DNA of 64,000 nucleotides from Tatumella morbirosei (GTDB lineage: Bacteria; Pseudomonadota; Gammaproteobacteria; Enterobacterales; Enterobacteriaceae): NCBI RefSeq assembly GCF_000757425.2, contig NZ_JPKR02000004.1, positions 1 to 64,000 on the forward strand, in the 5' to 3' direction. Shown one piece after another: positions 40,006-49,143 of the stretch (within the stretch, counting starts at the first letter, position 1; each line of letters begins with the position of its first letter). The translations under genes were made by a program, and so were the position numbers. The notes beneath the pieces were generated by a model. It was not told the origin of the DNA and made no database searches. It saw only the letters and a program-made list of their open reading frames with translations.

Positions 40006-40791
40006 CTAGCGGTAAACTATTCCACCATCCGTCAGAATTGCCTGGCCGGTAATATAATCGGAGTCATCGCTGGCAAGGAAGGAGACCAGTGCGGCCACGT
40101 CTTCCGGAGTCTGCGCACGCCCCAGCGCGATACCATCGACATATTTTTTATAGGTCTCACCCACCGGGGCGCCGGTAATTTCAGAGAAGCGCTGATCAAT
40201 TTCCACCCACATATCAGTACCGACAATCCCCGGGCAGTAGGCGTTCACCGTGATTCCGTCGCTGGCATACTCTTTGGCCGCGGCCTGGGTCAGGGCGCGT
40301 ACTGCAAATTTCGTCGCCGAATAGACCCCCAACAGCGCAAAACCATCATGTCCGGCAATCGACGAGGCGTTGATAATTTTGCCTTTCTGCTTACGCTGCT
40401 TAAATTTGGCGGCGGCGGCCTGAATACCCCAGGTAACCCCTCCAATATTAATCCGCAAAATCCGCTCAAGATCTTCCGGCTGCACTTCGGCAATCGCTTT
40501 GACCTGCGCAATCCCGGCATTGTTGATCATGACATCAAAGCCACCGAGTGCCTGTTCCGCGTGGTCGATCGCGGCATACACCTGATCGCGCTGGCTGATA
40601 TCGGCGCTGAATACCGTGGTTTTTACCCCTTTTGCCGCCACTTCCTGCTGAACTGCGGCCAGTTTATCGGCATTCAGATCGACCAGAGCCAGATTAACCC
40701 CTTCTTCTGCCAGACGCAGGGCAATGCCACGACCTATCCCCTGAGCTGCACCTGTGACTAACGCTGTTTTACCTTTCAGTCCACGAGCCAT
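40006..40791 (-). CDS. budC: Diacetyl reductase / meso-2,3-butanediol dehydrogenase-like SDR
   Basis: A 261-residue short-chain dehydrogenase. The NAD-binding motif TGAAQGIG is at residues 13-20, NNAG near 90-93 and the catalytic YSATK near 160, with Ser in [11 protein letters not shown]. Similarity in [16 protein letters not shown] and in the C-terminal [17 protein letters not shown] points to the acetoin(diacetyl) reductase branch, which converts diacetyl/acetoin to 2,3-butanediol. It stands alone with its own terminator; budA and budB are not in the window. Confidence 0.8.
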   Translation of the reverse strand: MARGLKGKTALVTGAAQGIGRGIALRLAEEGVNLALVDLNADKLAAVQQEVAAKGVKTTVFSADISQRDQVYAAIDHAEQALGGFDVMINNAGIAQVKAIAEVQPEDLERILRINIGGVTWGIQAAAAKFKQRKQKGKIINASSIAGHDGFALLGVYSATKFAVRALTQAAAKEYASDGITVNAYCPGIVGTDMWVEIDQRFSEITGAPVGETYKKYVDGIALGRAQTPEDVAALVSFLASDDSDYITGQAILTDGGIVYR

Positions 40792-41114
40792 ATCGTCCTC
40801 TCATTACGAATTAAGATGTGAGTAACATATTAGATCTGCTGATTGATATAAGCTTGATGCGAATCAACCTTTAGACTGTGCAGAAAGACCCGGCCAAAGG
40901 AAAGCATTTTTTGTCTGTTTTTTGATCACCGCTTTTCTTTTTATTTCATCTGGTTAATCTAAAAATCGCAACAGCCTGGTGGGAAAGGCTTGTCTTACCC
41001 ATTGGCTGGCGTTTTGCGGGGGGATGATTTTGTATTAGCCAGGATTAATGGATTTTGGCTCCGGCGGGGGCCGGAGCACAGGGGAGGAGAAGCAGGGAGG
41101 CCTCGCCCGGGCGG
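40792..41114. other. Intergenic region with strong hairpin at 41058-41077
   Basis: GCTCCGGC (41058-41065) and GCCGGAGC (41070-41077) form a perfect 8-bp stem with a GGGG loop. It lies 38 bp beyond the ybeM stop and may end that transcript, but it has no T-run. The rest, AT-rich near 40800-40980, should include the budC promoter. No gene is supported. Confidence 0.4.
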
Positions 41115-41909
41115 TCAGTCAGTTTTGAGCTGCGGGGTAGCAAAACGGCGGTTTTCCAGCACCGGGACAATGTTTCTGGCATGGCTAAGTCGCTGCGGAT
41201 CGATATCGGCAAAGACTAATGCCGGGGCTTCTCCGGCACTGGCGACGATGACCCCCAGCGGATCGGCCACCAGACTGTTACCGATATTTTTCGGCCCGCA
41301 TTCACCCACCGCGACCATATAACAGGTATTTTCCAGTGCGCGGGTGGTGGTCAGCAGTTCCCAGTGTCGTTCTTTCAGTGGGCCACGCAGCCAGGCCGAC
41401 GGCAACACCAGCACATCGGCCCCGTCGAGGGCCAGGCGGCGTGCCAGTTCCGGGAAACGCACGTCATAACAGATCATCAGCCCGACCTGTAAACCTGCGA
41501 CTTCCAGCAGTGGTGGCACCTGCTGACCGGCATCCACCCTCGCCGACTCCTGAACCGCGAAGGCATCGTATAAATGCAGTTTCTGGTAGCGCGCGACGAT
41601 TTCCCCGTGACGCAAGGCAAACAGGGTATTCACCGCCCGGTTGTCGGCGGCAGGTACGTGCTGGGTAAAAATGGTGGTGAGTTGAGTCTCCTGGCTGGCG
41701 GCCAGCAGGTTTTGCAGAAACGGGCCATCTTCAGGCTGGGCCGCATCGATAACATAACCCGGCTGGCTGTTATCTCTGGCAAGTATCGCTTCCGGCATCA
41801 CCAGCAAATCAGCCCCGGCGGCCGAGGCCTGCTGCATCAGTGTCTGACAAACTGCGGCATTTTCCTGCCAGTCACGGCTGACGGCAAACTGCCCGAGTGC
41901 AACTTTCAT
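41115..41909 (-). CDS. ybeM: Carbon-nitrogen hydrolase YbeM (deaminated glutathione amidase type)
   Basis: A 264-residue nitrilase-superfamily enzyme with the Glu-Lys-Cys triad: Glu in VMPEAIL (~residue 40), Lys in YQKLHLYDAF (~110) and Cys in MICYDVRFPE (~147). It aligns along its length with E. coli YbeM, including LHLYDAFA-QESARVDAG and the C-terminal NRRFATPQL. This family hydrolyses deaminated glutathione, a metabolite-repair reaction. It sits upstream of nothing obviously related but within 9 kb of the gsi genes. Confidence 0.88.
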   Translation of the reverse strand: MKVALGQFAVSRDWQENAAVCQTLMQQASAAGADLLVMPEAILARDNSQPGYVIDAAQPEDGPFLQNLLAASQETQLTTIFTQHVPAADNRAVNTLFALRHGEIVARYQKLHLYDAFAVQESARVDAGQQVPPLLEVAGLQVGLMICYDVRFPELARRLALDGADVLVLPSAWLRGPLKERHWELLTTTRALENTCYMVAVGECGPKNIGNSLVADPLGVIVASAGEAPALVFADIDPQRLSHARNIVPVLENRRFATPQLKTD

Positions 41910-41990
41910 AACCCCGTCCTGTATCGCGCGAATTTATTTCATCATAGAGAATTCCACGTCACGAGGCTATAGCGGTGGAGCAGGGGGGAG

Positions 41991-43109
41991 TTAACCCTGC
42001 ATCCAGTCGGCGATGATCGCGGAATACAGCGTTTCGGCCTGTGCCAGTTTTTCCAGCTCGCAATACTCGTCGGTCTGATGGGCCATCGACGGTTCACCTG
42101 GCCCGAGGATCAGGCAGGGGGGATGATTCAGTGCCGGCAATAGCAGAGAGGCATCGGTGAAGTAAGGCACAATCCGGGGTTCCGGTGGCCTCTCGTGACA
42201 GGGCCGCGAAAGTTCACAGACCTTCTGCACCCACGGCCATTCTGCATCGCTCAGTACCGCAGGCAGATCGACCAGTGAAGTTATGAGGACACTATCTCCC
42301 AGATAATCATGCAACCGCTGGCAAATATCGGCGTGTTGCAGATTGGGGGCGGTACGAATATCGACGTCAAAACTGGTGCTGTCCGGCACAGAATTAATAT
42401 TTAGCCCGCCACTAATCCGCCCGACATTCAGCGTCGGCTTGCGCATCAACGGATGGTCAGGACCCACCTGAAAGTGCTGAATTTTTTGCAGCGCATCCGC
42501 CGCCAGATAGATGGCATTGATCCCCAGTTCCGGCATCGCGCCGTGGGCAGTTTTTCCGCGGGTTTCACAACGCAGCCATAATGCACCCTTGTGCCCCAGC
42601 ACCGGATAGTTGGCTGTCGGTTCGCCGACAATCAGTGCACCAACTTCCGGTAAGGTTACCTGCTCCATCAGTGCTCTGGCACCGTCGCAGCCGGTTTCTT
42701 CACCGCCGGTTAACAGTAGAACCACCCCGGCACCGGCAGAGATAGCCTCTCGTTGACCGATGCAGGCGCAGATAAAGGCGGCAACGGCGGCTTTCATATC
42801 ACTGGAGCCGCGTCCGTATACCCGTCCGTCGCAGACATCAGCACCGAACGGGTCATACTGCCACTCACTGTTACCCAGCGGCACAGTATCCAGATGGCCG
42901 GTAAAACCGAGAGGCGCTCCGTGCCCTTGCCCCGGCAGGCTGGCTATCAGGTTAAACCGTTTTTCACCGAACGGGTAAAGGGTGACCTGAAACCCCTGTT
43001 GCTCCAGCCAGTCGGCCAGAAAGGACATACAGGCTTGTTCGTCACCCGGCGGATTAATGGTATTAAAACCTAACAGCTGGCGGGTCAGTTTCAGGGCAGG
43101 GCTGTGCAT
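41991..43109 (-). CDS. M20-family metallopeptidase (ArgE/DapE-like)
   Basis: A 372-residue two-domain metallohydrolase. Metal-binding motifs are intact: GHLDTVPLG (~residues 71-79), GRGSSDMKAAVAAF (~98-111) with its Asp, and GGEETGCDGA (~134-143) with the catalytic Glu pair. A dimerisation domain lies at ~175-285, starting GKTAHGAMPELGINAIY. ArgE-type enzymes remove acyl groups from amino acids, but argE itself usually lies with argCBH, so this is probably a paralogue of unknown substrate. It follows deoR by about 30 bp in the same direction. Confidence 0.85.
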   Translation of the reverse strand: MHSPALKLTRQLLGFNTINPPGDEQACMSFLADWLEQQGFQVTLYPFGEKRFNLIASLPGQGHGAPLGFTGHLDTVPLGNSEWQYDPFGADVCDGRVYGRGSSDMKAAVAAFICACIGQREAISAGAGVVLLLTGGEETGCDGARALMEQVTLPEVGALIVGEPTANYPVLGHKGALWLRCETRGKTAHGAMPELGINAIYLAADALQKIQHFQVGPDHPLMRKPTLNVGRISGGLNINSVPDSTSFDVDIRTAPNLQHADICQRLHDYLGDSVLITSLVDLPAVLSDAEWPWVQKVCELSRPCHERPPEPRIVPYFTDASLLLPALNHPPCLILGPGEPSMAHQTDEYCELEKLAQAETLYSAIIADWMQG

Positions 43110-43140
43110 ACGGGTCTCCTAAAATATCCGCCGTAGCGGG

Positions 43141-43908
43141 TCAGGGGGGAGTCATCACGTTAACACCGAATTCAGCCAGTTGTCGTGCCAGTTCTGCCGG
43201 TAATGGACGGTCTGTAATCAGTGTTTCAAAGGCTTCGATACCCGCGATCCGGGCCGGCAGCACCTTGCCAAATTTACTGCTGTCCATCACCAGCACCTTG
43301 CGGCGGGCACGCTGCAAGGCACGGTGTTTCATCGGTAATTCGTTGACATTAAAGCAGGTTGCCCCCTGCTGCTCATCTAACCCGGCCGCAGAGATAAACG
43401 CCAGTGTTGGACAAAAATCTTCCAGCATCTGGTGCAGGCCTACCGGGGTGAAAATCGCATTATCAGGATGAAACTCACCGCCACTCAGGATAACGCGACA
43501 GGCGGGTTTTTCCTGCAGGGCCAGGAAGGTATTCATGGATGCACAAAGCGCGGTGAACGGCAGTGCAGCATCAATTGCAGAAACAATCCGCGCAGTGGTA
43601 GTGCCGCAGTCAAAAAAAATCGTATCGTCTTTTCCTACCAGCGAGGCGGCCAGCAGGGCTATCTGCTGTTTTTGTTCAGTGTGCTGGTTTTGCTGGTCCG
43701 AAATAAAATAACGTTCCGGTTCCTGGCGGGTCGCGCTGACAATATATCCCCCCAGCAGCAACAGCTGTTGGGGATAATGGTTGAGATCACGGCGAATCGT
43801 CATCCCCGAAACACCGAGCAATTCTGCTGCCTGATTCAGATGAATACGTTCCGAAACTCTGAGTTCCTGCAGCAGGATTTGTATGCGTTCTTCGCGTTTT
43901 GTTTCCAT
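43141..43908 (-). CDS. deoR: Deoxyribose operon repressor DeoR
   Basis: A 255-residue regulator matching E. coli DeoR closely: METKREERIQILLQEL at the start, the helix-turn-helix NQAAELLGVSGMTIRRDL (~26-43), LLLGGYIV, then the sugar-phosphate sensor domain with FFDCGTTTARIVSAID and FCPTLAFISAAGL. It represses nucleoside catabolism genes and responds to deoxyribose-5-phosphate. No deo genes are in the window, which is normal for this regulator. Confidence 0.9.
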   Translation of the reverse strand: METKREERIQILLQELRVSERIHLNQAAELLGVSGMTIRRDLNHYPQQLLLLGGYIVSATRQEPERYFISDQQNQHTEQKQQIALLAASLVGKDDTIFFDCGTTTARIVSAIDAALPFTALCASMNTFLALQEKPACRVILSGGEFHPDNAIFTPVGLHQMLEDFCPTLAFISAAGLDEQQGATCFNVNELPMKHRALQRARRKVLVMDSSKFGKVLPARIAGIEAFETLITDRPLPAELARQLAEFGVNVMTPP

Positions 43909-44470
43909 AACTCTGTCGGTCCTGATGAGCGGAGGTGCTGTTAACCCAAAATATCCTCCGGGATTATGCGCAGGTTATGCCCGGGAGTACAAATGGTGGT
44001 TGTGGTTTCTGTGGCCGACAGGCTGGCTGATAAATAAGAAATCTCACTTAACTAAAATTTGGTGATTACTGGCGGTGATATCTGCTGTTATTGCTGGGGT
44101 GCAACTCCTGGCTGTGAATTTATTAGGTATTTAATCTGCGGGCAGAATCGTAAGTTTCCCCTGAGCCAAAAAAATTAAAGTTTTAGCTAAATATTATTAA
44201 TCAATTAATTGAAATGTTAGGGGCAATAAGACGACTTTTCTATCCCTGAACAGGGAAATATCAGGCGATGGTATTACTGTCATGCAAAATTGATCTGATG
44301 ATTCGAAATATTTATCCGGCACAGATCACTATCCCGGGCTAAACATAAATTAACGCCGGTTTTCGTTCCAAAACCGTGCTGTATGGCTGAATACAACAAC
44401 AGATAGCCATGGGCAGATGCTGAGGCGTCTGTGAAGATTTAAAACATTAATCTATTTACCGGGGGAAATA
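43909..44470. other. Intergenic region with structured leader of the amidase operon
   Basis: About 560 bp. The deoR promoter lies at the left; the right part has two hairpins before the amidase: CGGTTTT (44357-44363) with AAAACCG (44370-44376), perfect, and CAGATGC with GCGTCTG near 44413-44430. They might be operator palindromes or leader structures. No known riboswitch pattern and no sigma-54 promoter could be recognised. Confidence 0.4.
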
Positions 44471-45385
44471 ATGGTAACCGTTGGTAAACAACACGTGGTT
44501 TATGCCATGTCGGGTGATAATCATCCGGTAATCAACGCAGATAGTGGCAGCAGGATTATTTTTGAAACCTGCGACTGTTTTTCTGACCAAATTACATCGC
44601 AGGATACTGTATTTAATGAATTAGACTGGCAACGCATTAATCCTGCCACCGGACCCGTATTTATTAATCAGGCCGAACCTGGTGATTTGCTAAAAGTTGA
44701 AATCAACAGCATTACCCTAACCCGCGAGCATGCCGTGATGGTCACAGCACCTAAGCTGGGTGTGCTCGGTGATCAACTGACGGCTCCTGAAGTTGCCATT
44801 GTTCCGCTTGAAGATAACCACGCATTGTTGGCAGGTGAAGTTAAGGTACCGTTGCGGCCGATGATTGGCGTGATTGGGGTTGCGCCTGACAAAGAGGCGG
44901 TTTCGTGCGGAACTCCGGGCATTCACGGCGGCAATATGGACTGCAAAGAAATTGTGGCGGGCAGTACGTTGTGGTTTCGGGTGAACGTCGCCGGCGGATT
45001 ATTTGCCTTAGGTGACCTGCATGCCGCGATGGGAGATGGTGAAGTTTCGGTCTGCGGGCTTGAAATTACCGGAGAAGTTGATGTGACTCTGACCATAGTC
45101 AAAGGGCGCTCGCTCCCCACGCCGATGCTGGAAAATGCTGACACGCTTTATACCCTCGCTTCAGCTCTTACCCTGGATGAGGCTGCAGACCTGGCAACGC
45201 GCAATATGGCCGATTTTCTCACCGCTAACAGCACGTTGTCTTTGTCTGAGGCCATCAATCTTCTCAGCATCGCCGGTAACCTGGAGATATGCCAGGTGGT
45301 TGACCCGCTGAAAACCTGTCGGTTTGCATTACCAAAAAGGGTCGCTGATCAGCTTAAAATCACTGTCGCCGGAGAAACCGCATGA
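44471..45385 (+). CDS. Acetamidase/formamidase family protein
   Basis: A 304-residue amidohydrolase of the FmdA/AmdA family. Signature stretches are INQAEPGDLLKVEI, the central IHGGNMDCKEIVAGSTLWF (~residues 156-174) and FALGDLHAAMGDGEVSVCGLE (~183-203), which carry the metal-binding Asp and His residues. It hydrolyses short amides to ammonia and an acid; the exact amide is unknown. Strong GGGGGA site. The stop overlaps the permease start by four bases, so import and hydrolysis of the same compound are likely coupled. Confidence 0.88.
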   Translation: MVTVGKQHVVYAMSGDNHPVINADSGSRIIFETCDCFSDQITSQDTVFNELDWQRINPATGPVFINQAEPGDLLKVEINSITLTREHAVMVTAPKLGVLGDQLTAPEVAIVPLEDNHALLAGEVKVPLRPMIGVIGVAPDKEAVSCGTPGIHGGNMDCKEIVAGSTLWFRVNVAGGLFALGDLHAAMGDGEVSVCGLEITGEVDVTLTIVKGRSLPTPMLENADTLYTLASALTLDEAADLATRNMADFLTANSTLSLSEAINLLSIAGNLEICQVVDPLKTCRFALPKRVADQLKITVAGETA

Positions 45386-46725
45386 GTATTGAACAGTTTG
45401 GTTATCGCCAGGAACTTAACCGGGCACTGACCTTTAAAGATCTGCTGATTTACGGACTGGTGTTTATGGTGCCAATCGCACCATTCGGGGTATTTGGTTA
45501 TGTCTGGGATGGCTCAAAAGGGATGGTGGCCTTAGCCTATCTGATTGGTATGGTGGCGATGTTTTTTACTGCAATGAGCTACCGGGCGATGTCACAGGCT
45601 TTTCCTGTCTCTGGTTCGGTGTATGCCTATGCTCAACGCGGGATTCACCCGACGGTAGGTTTTTTCGCCGGCTGGCTGATTTTACTGGATTATATTCTTA
45701 CTCCCTCATTGCTCTATATAGTCAGCGCGGCGGCGATTGCCCCGATGATCCCGGCAGTGCCGACCTGGGTGTGGATAGTAGGATTTATTGTCATTAACAG
45801 TCTGATTAACCTGCGGGGAATTACTTTCACAGCCAAAGCGAACAATATTATTCTGACGGCTGAGATCATTGTGCTGGCCGTTTTTATTGTCGTGGGACTG
45901 ATTGCGCTTTATTCCGGAGCCGGTGCCGGCAGACTCACTCTGGACCCGCTGTATAACCCTGAAAAATTCAGCCTGCCACTGGTGATGGGGGCAGTATCGG
46001 TGGCGGTATTGTCTTTCCTGGGGTTCGATGGCATTTCTACTCTCTCTGAGGAGACCAAAGGGGGGAACGATACTGTCGGTAAAGCATCACTGGCTGCCTT
46101 GCTCGGGGTAGGGGTGCTGTTTATTATTCAGACCTGGATTGCGGCAGACCTGTCTCAGGGCATGACTTTCTCCAGCCTGGATACCGCATTCTATGATGCG
46201 GCCAATGTAGCGGGTGGGCACTGGCTGAAATATGTCACTATGTGGTCGACGGTTATCTCGTGGGGAATAGCCAATGCACTGGTGGCACAGGCGGCAGTAT
46301 CCCGCATCCTGTTTGCGATGGCGCGAGATAAACAGCTGCCGTCGGTACTTTCCAAAGTTCATCCGCGTTTGAAAACACCTTATGTCAGTACGCTGTTTGT
46401 CGCGTTGTTATCCATCATCTCCGGACTGTGGTTTAACGGGCAGATAGATAATCTGAGCCGGTTGGTTAATTTCGGCGCATTAACCAGCTTCCTGCTATTA
46501 CATATCGCGGTCATTAATCATTACATTATCAGGAATAAATCCGGCCGGATGGTGACTCATCTGTTGTTACCGTTGATTGGCATAGTGATTATTGGTTTTG
46601 TGATTATAGAAATGGACAGGGAAGCCAAAGTGCTCGGCCTCTCGTGGCTGGCCGTCGGGGTAGTCTATTACCTGGTGATGAAACGGGTATTAAAACGTAA
46701 TGTAGATATCGATCTGAATAATTAA
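45382..46725 (+). CDS. APC-superfamily amino acid/amine permease
   Basis: A 447-residue inner-membrane permease with about 12 hydrophobic segments. It has the APC family start ALTFKDLLIYGLVFMVPIAPFGVFG and the FLGFDGISTLSEETKG motif (~residues 212-227) before transmembrane helix 6-7. Overlap with the amidase gene suggests it imports that enzyme's substrate, an amide or amino-acid derivative. Confidence 0.88.
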   Translation: MSIEQFGYRQELNRALTFKDLLIYGLVFMVPIAPFGVFGYVWDGSKGMVALAYLIGMVAMFFTAMSYRAMSQAFPVSGSVYAYAQRGIHPTVGFFAGWLILLDYILTPSLLYIVSAAAIAPMIPAVPTWVWIVGFIVINSLINLRGITFTAKANNIILTAEIIVLAVFIVVGLIALYSGAGAGRLTLDPLYNPEKFSLPLVMGAVSVAVLSFLGFDGISTLSEETKGGNDTVGKASLAALLGVGVLFIIQTWIAADLSQGMTFSSLDTAFYDAANVAGGHWLKYVTMWSTVISWGIANALVAQAAVSRILFAMARDKQLPSVLSKVHPRLKTPYVSTLFVALLSIISGLWFNGQIDNLSRLVNFGALTSFLLLHIAVINHYIIRNKSGRMVTHLLLPLIGIVIIGFVIIEMDREAKVLGLSWLAVGVVYYLVMKRVLKRNVDIDLNN

Positions 46726-46729
46726 ACTG

Positions 46730-46750
46730 GATGGCGGGTCACCCGCCATC
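46730..46750 (+). terminator. Hairpin terminator after the permease
   Basis: GATGGCGGGT (46730-46739) and ACCCGCCATC (46741-46750) form a near-perfect palindrome; the downstream sequence is pyrimidine-rich (TGCTCCTTTCCCC) rather than a clean T-run. It probably ends the amidase-permease transcript. Confidence 0.5.
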
Positions 46751-46818
46751 TGCTCCTTTCCCCTTTGGACGTTTGCGGAATCCGTCCTGTTGGCCGCAGA
46801 CCTGTCCGGGGATATCAT

Positions 46819-47211
46819 TCAGGTCTCTTCGTCTTCGGCTTTTTTATAGGGAAATTTAATATGGCCGTAACGGACAATCAGCACTGCCACACCCAGTAAC
46901 ACGATAGCCAACGCATACCAGACAATCTCCTGCGGGCGGATATCGCTGGGTTCGGTCATCAGATGGCGGGCGATACCGACCATCGCGATATACAGCGGCA
47001 TACGTACCGGTAACTGGCCCATTTTCCAGTAAGTTTCGGTCATGGAAATAAATTCCAGATACATAAACAGCAGCAGGATATCGCTGACCGTTATATGCCT
47101 GTCCATCACCATACTGACCACATGGCTGAGTGAGGCAAAGATGGTCGACAGCAGGATAATCACTAATCCGCCTTTTTCGACCAACGAATGGATACTTCCG
47201 GGGAACTTCAT
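46819..47211 (-). CDS. PsiE-family inner-membrane protein
   Basis: A 130-residue protein with four hydrophobic segments, matching the phosphate-starvation-inducible PsiE family (LLLFMYLEFISMTETYWK; PLYIAMVGIARHLM; WYALAIVLLGVAVLIVRYG). I choose ATG 47211 because GGAG lies seven bases upstream; the longer frame to 47334 adds an unrelated tail. Function of the family is unknown. No PHO box could be found upstream, so phosphate control is not supported here. Confidence 0.75.
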   Translation of the reverse strand: MKFPGSIHSLVEKGGLVIILLSTIFASLSHVVSMVMDRHITVSDILLLFMYLEFISMTETYWKMGQLPVRMPLYIAMVGIARHLMTEPSDIRPQEIVWYALAIVLLGVAVLIVRYGHIKFPYKKAEDEET

Positions 47212-47439
47212 CTTCAATCTCCGCAATGATAACTGGCGTTGATAGCGCCACAGCGGATTGATTTTATAAAAAAATTTTCTCTCAGGGGAAAAATTACTGC
47301 TACCAGCTATTGCTGAGCCGCCTGTCAGCGGCACTGACTCACTGCCTGTGACAACAGCGCCCTTCGGCTAAAACAGCAATGATTGCTGTAAAAAACAGCA
47401 ACTAAAACCCGAATACTGGATAAGCGGCTACAGATACCT

Positions 47440-47445
47440 TATAAT
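47440..47445 (+). promoter_or_regulatory. -10 element of the tRNA-Ile2 promoter
   Basis: A consensus TATAAT is followed by a GC-rich CCCCGCC discriminator 14 bp before the tRNA, the usual layout of stringently controlled stable-RNA promoters. The -35 is less clear. Confidence 0.55.
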
Positions 47446-47459
47446 CCCCGCCACTCAAA

Positions 47460-47535
47460 GGCCCCTTAGCTCAGTGGTTAGAGCAGGCGACTCATAATCG
47501 CTTGGTCCCCCGTTCAAACCGGGGAGGGGCCACCA
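47460..47535 (+). tRNA. ileX: tRNA-Ile2 with CAU anticodon
   Basis: A 76-nt tRNA including the encoded CCA. The acceptor stem is GGCCCCT with AGGGGCC; the anticodon loop is CTCATAA (anticodon CAT); the T stem is CCCCG with CGGGG around TTCAAAC. The body is nearly identical to E. coli ileX, in which C34 becomes lysidine so the tRNA reads AUA as isoleucine. A methionine tRNA is the alternative, but the stem sequences favour Ile2. The T-arm differs from E. coli. It marks the left edge of a genomic island. Confidence 0.93.
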
Positions 47536-47543
47536 GAATTATC

Positions 47544-47582
47544 AAGGACTTGCGTTAATAGCGCAGGTCCTTTTTGTTTTTT
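47544..47582 (+). terminator. Intrinsic terminator after tRNA-Ile2
   Basis: AAGGAC-T-TGCG pairs with CGCA-GGTCCTT around a TTAATAG-type loop, followed by TTTTTGTTTTTT. It lies nine bases after the tRNA. Confidence 0.85.
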
Positions 47583-47637
47583 GGGGGGGCTATGCGGCAA
47601 TCGGTAGTTATTAATAAGTAACTATACACATAGTTTG

Positions 47638-47854
47638 CTAAAGGTGAGTTTTATAGAGTTTTTCCCCAAACGACAGAGTGACTAAAAGACACTCTGTTGC
47701 CAGGCTGTGACCCGATACGGGGTCCTGCTGTGTCACCTTCTGGTTATGATGAGTCTTGCACAACGGCTGGTGATTCCATCCAGGCCAGAACAGAACGTCA
47801 TCACCACCACTGACATGAATGTTGTGATCAACAATCTTCGCGGGAACATCAACG
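47638..47854 (-). pseudogene. Remnant of an HNH endonuclease C-terminus (phage)
   Basis: One minus-strand frame reads [20 protein letters not shown], then [19 protein letters not shown] and stops at 47638. This follows the HNH pattern of phage endonucleases (DHI-P--GGD--LFWD--NWQ-LCK-CHN-K). The N-terminal part is missing; the sequence joins directly to a tail-sheath fragment at about 47855. It is a deletion scar, not a working gene. Confidence 0.6.
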
Positions 47855-47984
47855 GGAATGTAGCCGTGTCAGCGTCGTCGCCGGTGCAGACCAGCCAGAC
47901 AATCTCGGTGCTGACGGTAGTGATGGTTCGGGTACCCTCGTTGATTTCCTCAACGCGCACTCAATGTTGATAATTCTGTGCCAT
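47855..47984 (-). pseudogene. Remnant of P2-like phage tail sheath N-terminus (gpFI)
   Basis: From an ATG at 47984 with an intact AGGAGA ribosome site, the frame reads MAQNYQH, TGA, then [20 protein letters not shown] and [14 protein letters not shown]. Phage P2 FI begins MSDYHHGVQVLEINEGTRVI and continues STVSTAIVGMVCTASDADAE, so the match is clear. The TGA replaces a glycine codon, and the rest of the sheath (~340 residues) is gone, fused to an HNH fragment. Confidence 0.75.
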
Positions 47985-48104
47985 ATGGCGGTTCTCCTGT
48001 TAAGGGGGGCCCGCTATGGTCAGGTCTCAGGGAAGGGAAATCATGCTGTTGGCATTGTGTGGCAGCTGACACAACGGGTAAATTGTATTACCCGTGGTGA
48101 GCAT

Positions 48105-48428
48105 TCAGAAAAGCCAGCGTCCCGCACGGGCTGACTCTGTAAACATTCTTATGGTCAGAGGCTTTTTATCCTGTTTCACGGGCGGGCGTGAGAACAGCGA
48201 AGGAGTTTTCCAGGGGAAATAAGCGGCAGTACAGAAGCCTTCTGGCTCTACGTTGAAGTCATGGAAAAACTTCTCCGCCATCTCTGCGATATCATCCGCC
48301 TCATACTGCTCCTGAAGAATGTCATCGTCGCCGACTTCAATGTTCTTAAACAGGAGGGTTGTCACCAGCGGCAGCTCACGCAGAATGAAGTCGCGCACCG
48401 CATCAGGGGTTACTGTCTTATTATTCAC
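48105..48428 (-). CDS. DUF1493-family protein, copy A
   Basis: A 107-residue protein with the DUF1493 pattern: N-terminal helices, an acidic centre (VGDDDILQEQYEADDIAEM), then FFHDFNVEPEGFCTAAYFP and the C-terminal LTIRMFTESARAGRWL. The start is GTG at 48428, overlapping the stop of the degraded membrane gene upstream (GTGA), so it was once translationally coupled. Function is unknown; a carrier-protein-like fold is sometimes noted for the family. Two further copies lie at 52437 and 53190. Confidence 0.75.
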   Translation of the reverse strand: MNNKTVTPDAVRDFILRELPLVTTLLFKNIEVGDDDILQEQYEADDIAEMAEKFFHDFNVEPEGFCTAAYFPWKTPSLFSRPPVKQDKKPLTIRMFTESARAGRWLF

Positions 48429-48879
48429 CAGATTTTATCCTCCGGGCGCACAATCAGGTTATAGTGATGGACGGTGCAAAAACTGATTTGTGAGACATCT
48501 TTTGTCAGAATAACCCATCCGACAACGGGTACGGCCCTGCCCACAAACGCGCCCGGATTATTCACCCGGAAAATTTTCAGCCTGCGAAGGATGAAGGATT
48601 TGGCGGTCAGGGTTGGCAGACTGCGGCGCCGGAATTTGTAGGACAGGTGCTTGCGGAAAAAGAGCGAAGCAACGGAAGTGCCGGGGTTGCCGTATTGGGC
48701 TTGCCCGGTACGTTGATATTATTGTTGCCCAGGATGAGTCCCGCAACGGCCACAATATCCTGCACGCCCGGCTGTTTCTGCGTCTCGTCAACCAGCACCC
48801 AGAACAGCAATTCCTAAGGCGTCAGATTAGGCAGCCCATTAAAATAATATGTCCCTTTGAGTTCCTCAGTTGTATCCAT
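48425..48879 (-). pseudogene. Degraded membrane-protein partner of DUF1493 copy A
   Basis: The start at 48879 (AAGGA site) gives MDTTEELKGTYYFNGLPNLT, Pro, then a TAG at 48816-48814 in place of a probable Glu codon. Reading resumes ELLFWVLVDETQKQPGVQDI to about 48685, where one base has been lost; the other frame continues GTSVASLFFRKHLSYKF and ends AFVGRAVPVVGWVILT, then HHYNLIVRPEDKIW. The product, ~150 residues, had a hydrophobic GR-VPVVGWVIL segment. Two inactivating lesions make it a pseudogene. I recognise the pattern from enterobacterial toxin-immunity islands but know no function. Confidence 0.65.
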
Positions 48880-48966
48880 ATCAACGGATTCCTTTCTGCA
48901 GATATTTGACAGATTTTAGCTTAACATTTGTACAGTCAGGAGGCTAAAATGTTTCTGGCTCTGCCC

Positions 48967-49143
48967 TCAGGCAGGTTTTACCGGCCAACTGATATCCGGT
49001 GCGTTTGACAGATCTGTTGTCTGAATTGCCTGAATATATTTCATCCATGCTGTAAGCGAAGTTTTATCCACCTCTGTTATGATTCCAGGTAATAACTGCG
49101 TCTGCCAGGCCTGGGTAACTGACCACCGCTGCACGCTACTGCC
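48967..49143 (-). pseudogene. Phage tail-fibre assembly (Tfa) C-terminal remnant, copy 1
   Basis: The minus strand encodes VTQAWQTQLLPGIITEVDKT, SLTAWMKYIQAIQTTDLS and NAPDISWPVKPA, then stop (48967-48969). The W-YIQAI--TDLS-APDI-WP-KP ending is the C-terminal signature of Tfa proteins. There is no start: a stop codon stands at 49144-49146. Confidence 0.7.

Noticed and set aside
43909-44470. Riboswitch (guanidine or similar) before the amidase
   Set aside because: The hairpins do not match the conserved cores of known classes that I can recall, so only a structured leader is reported.
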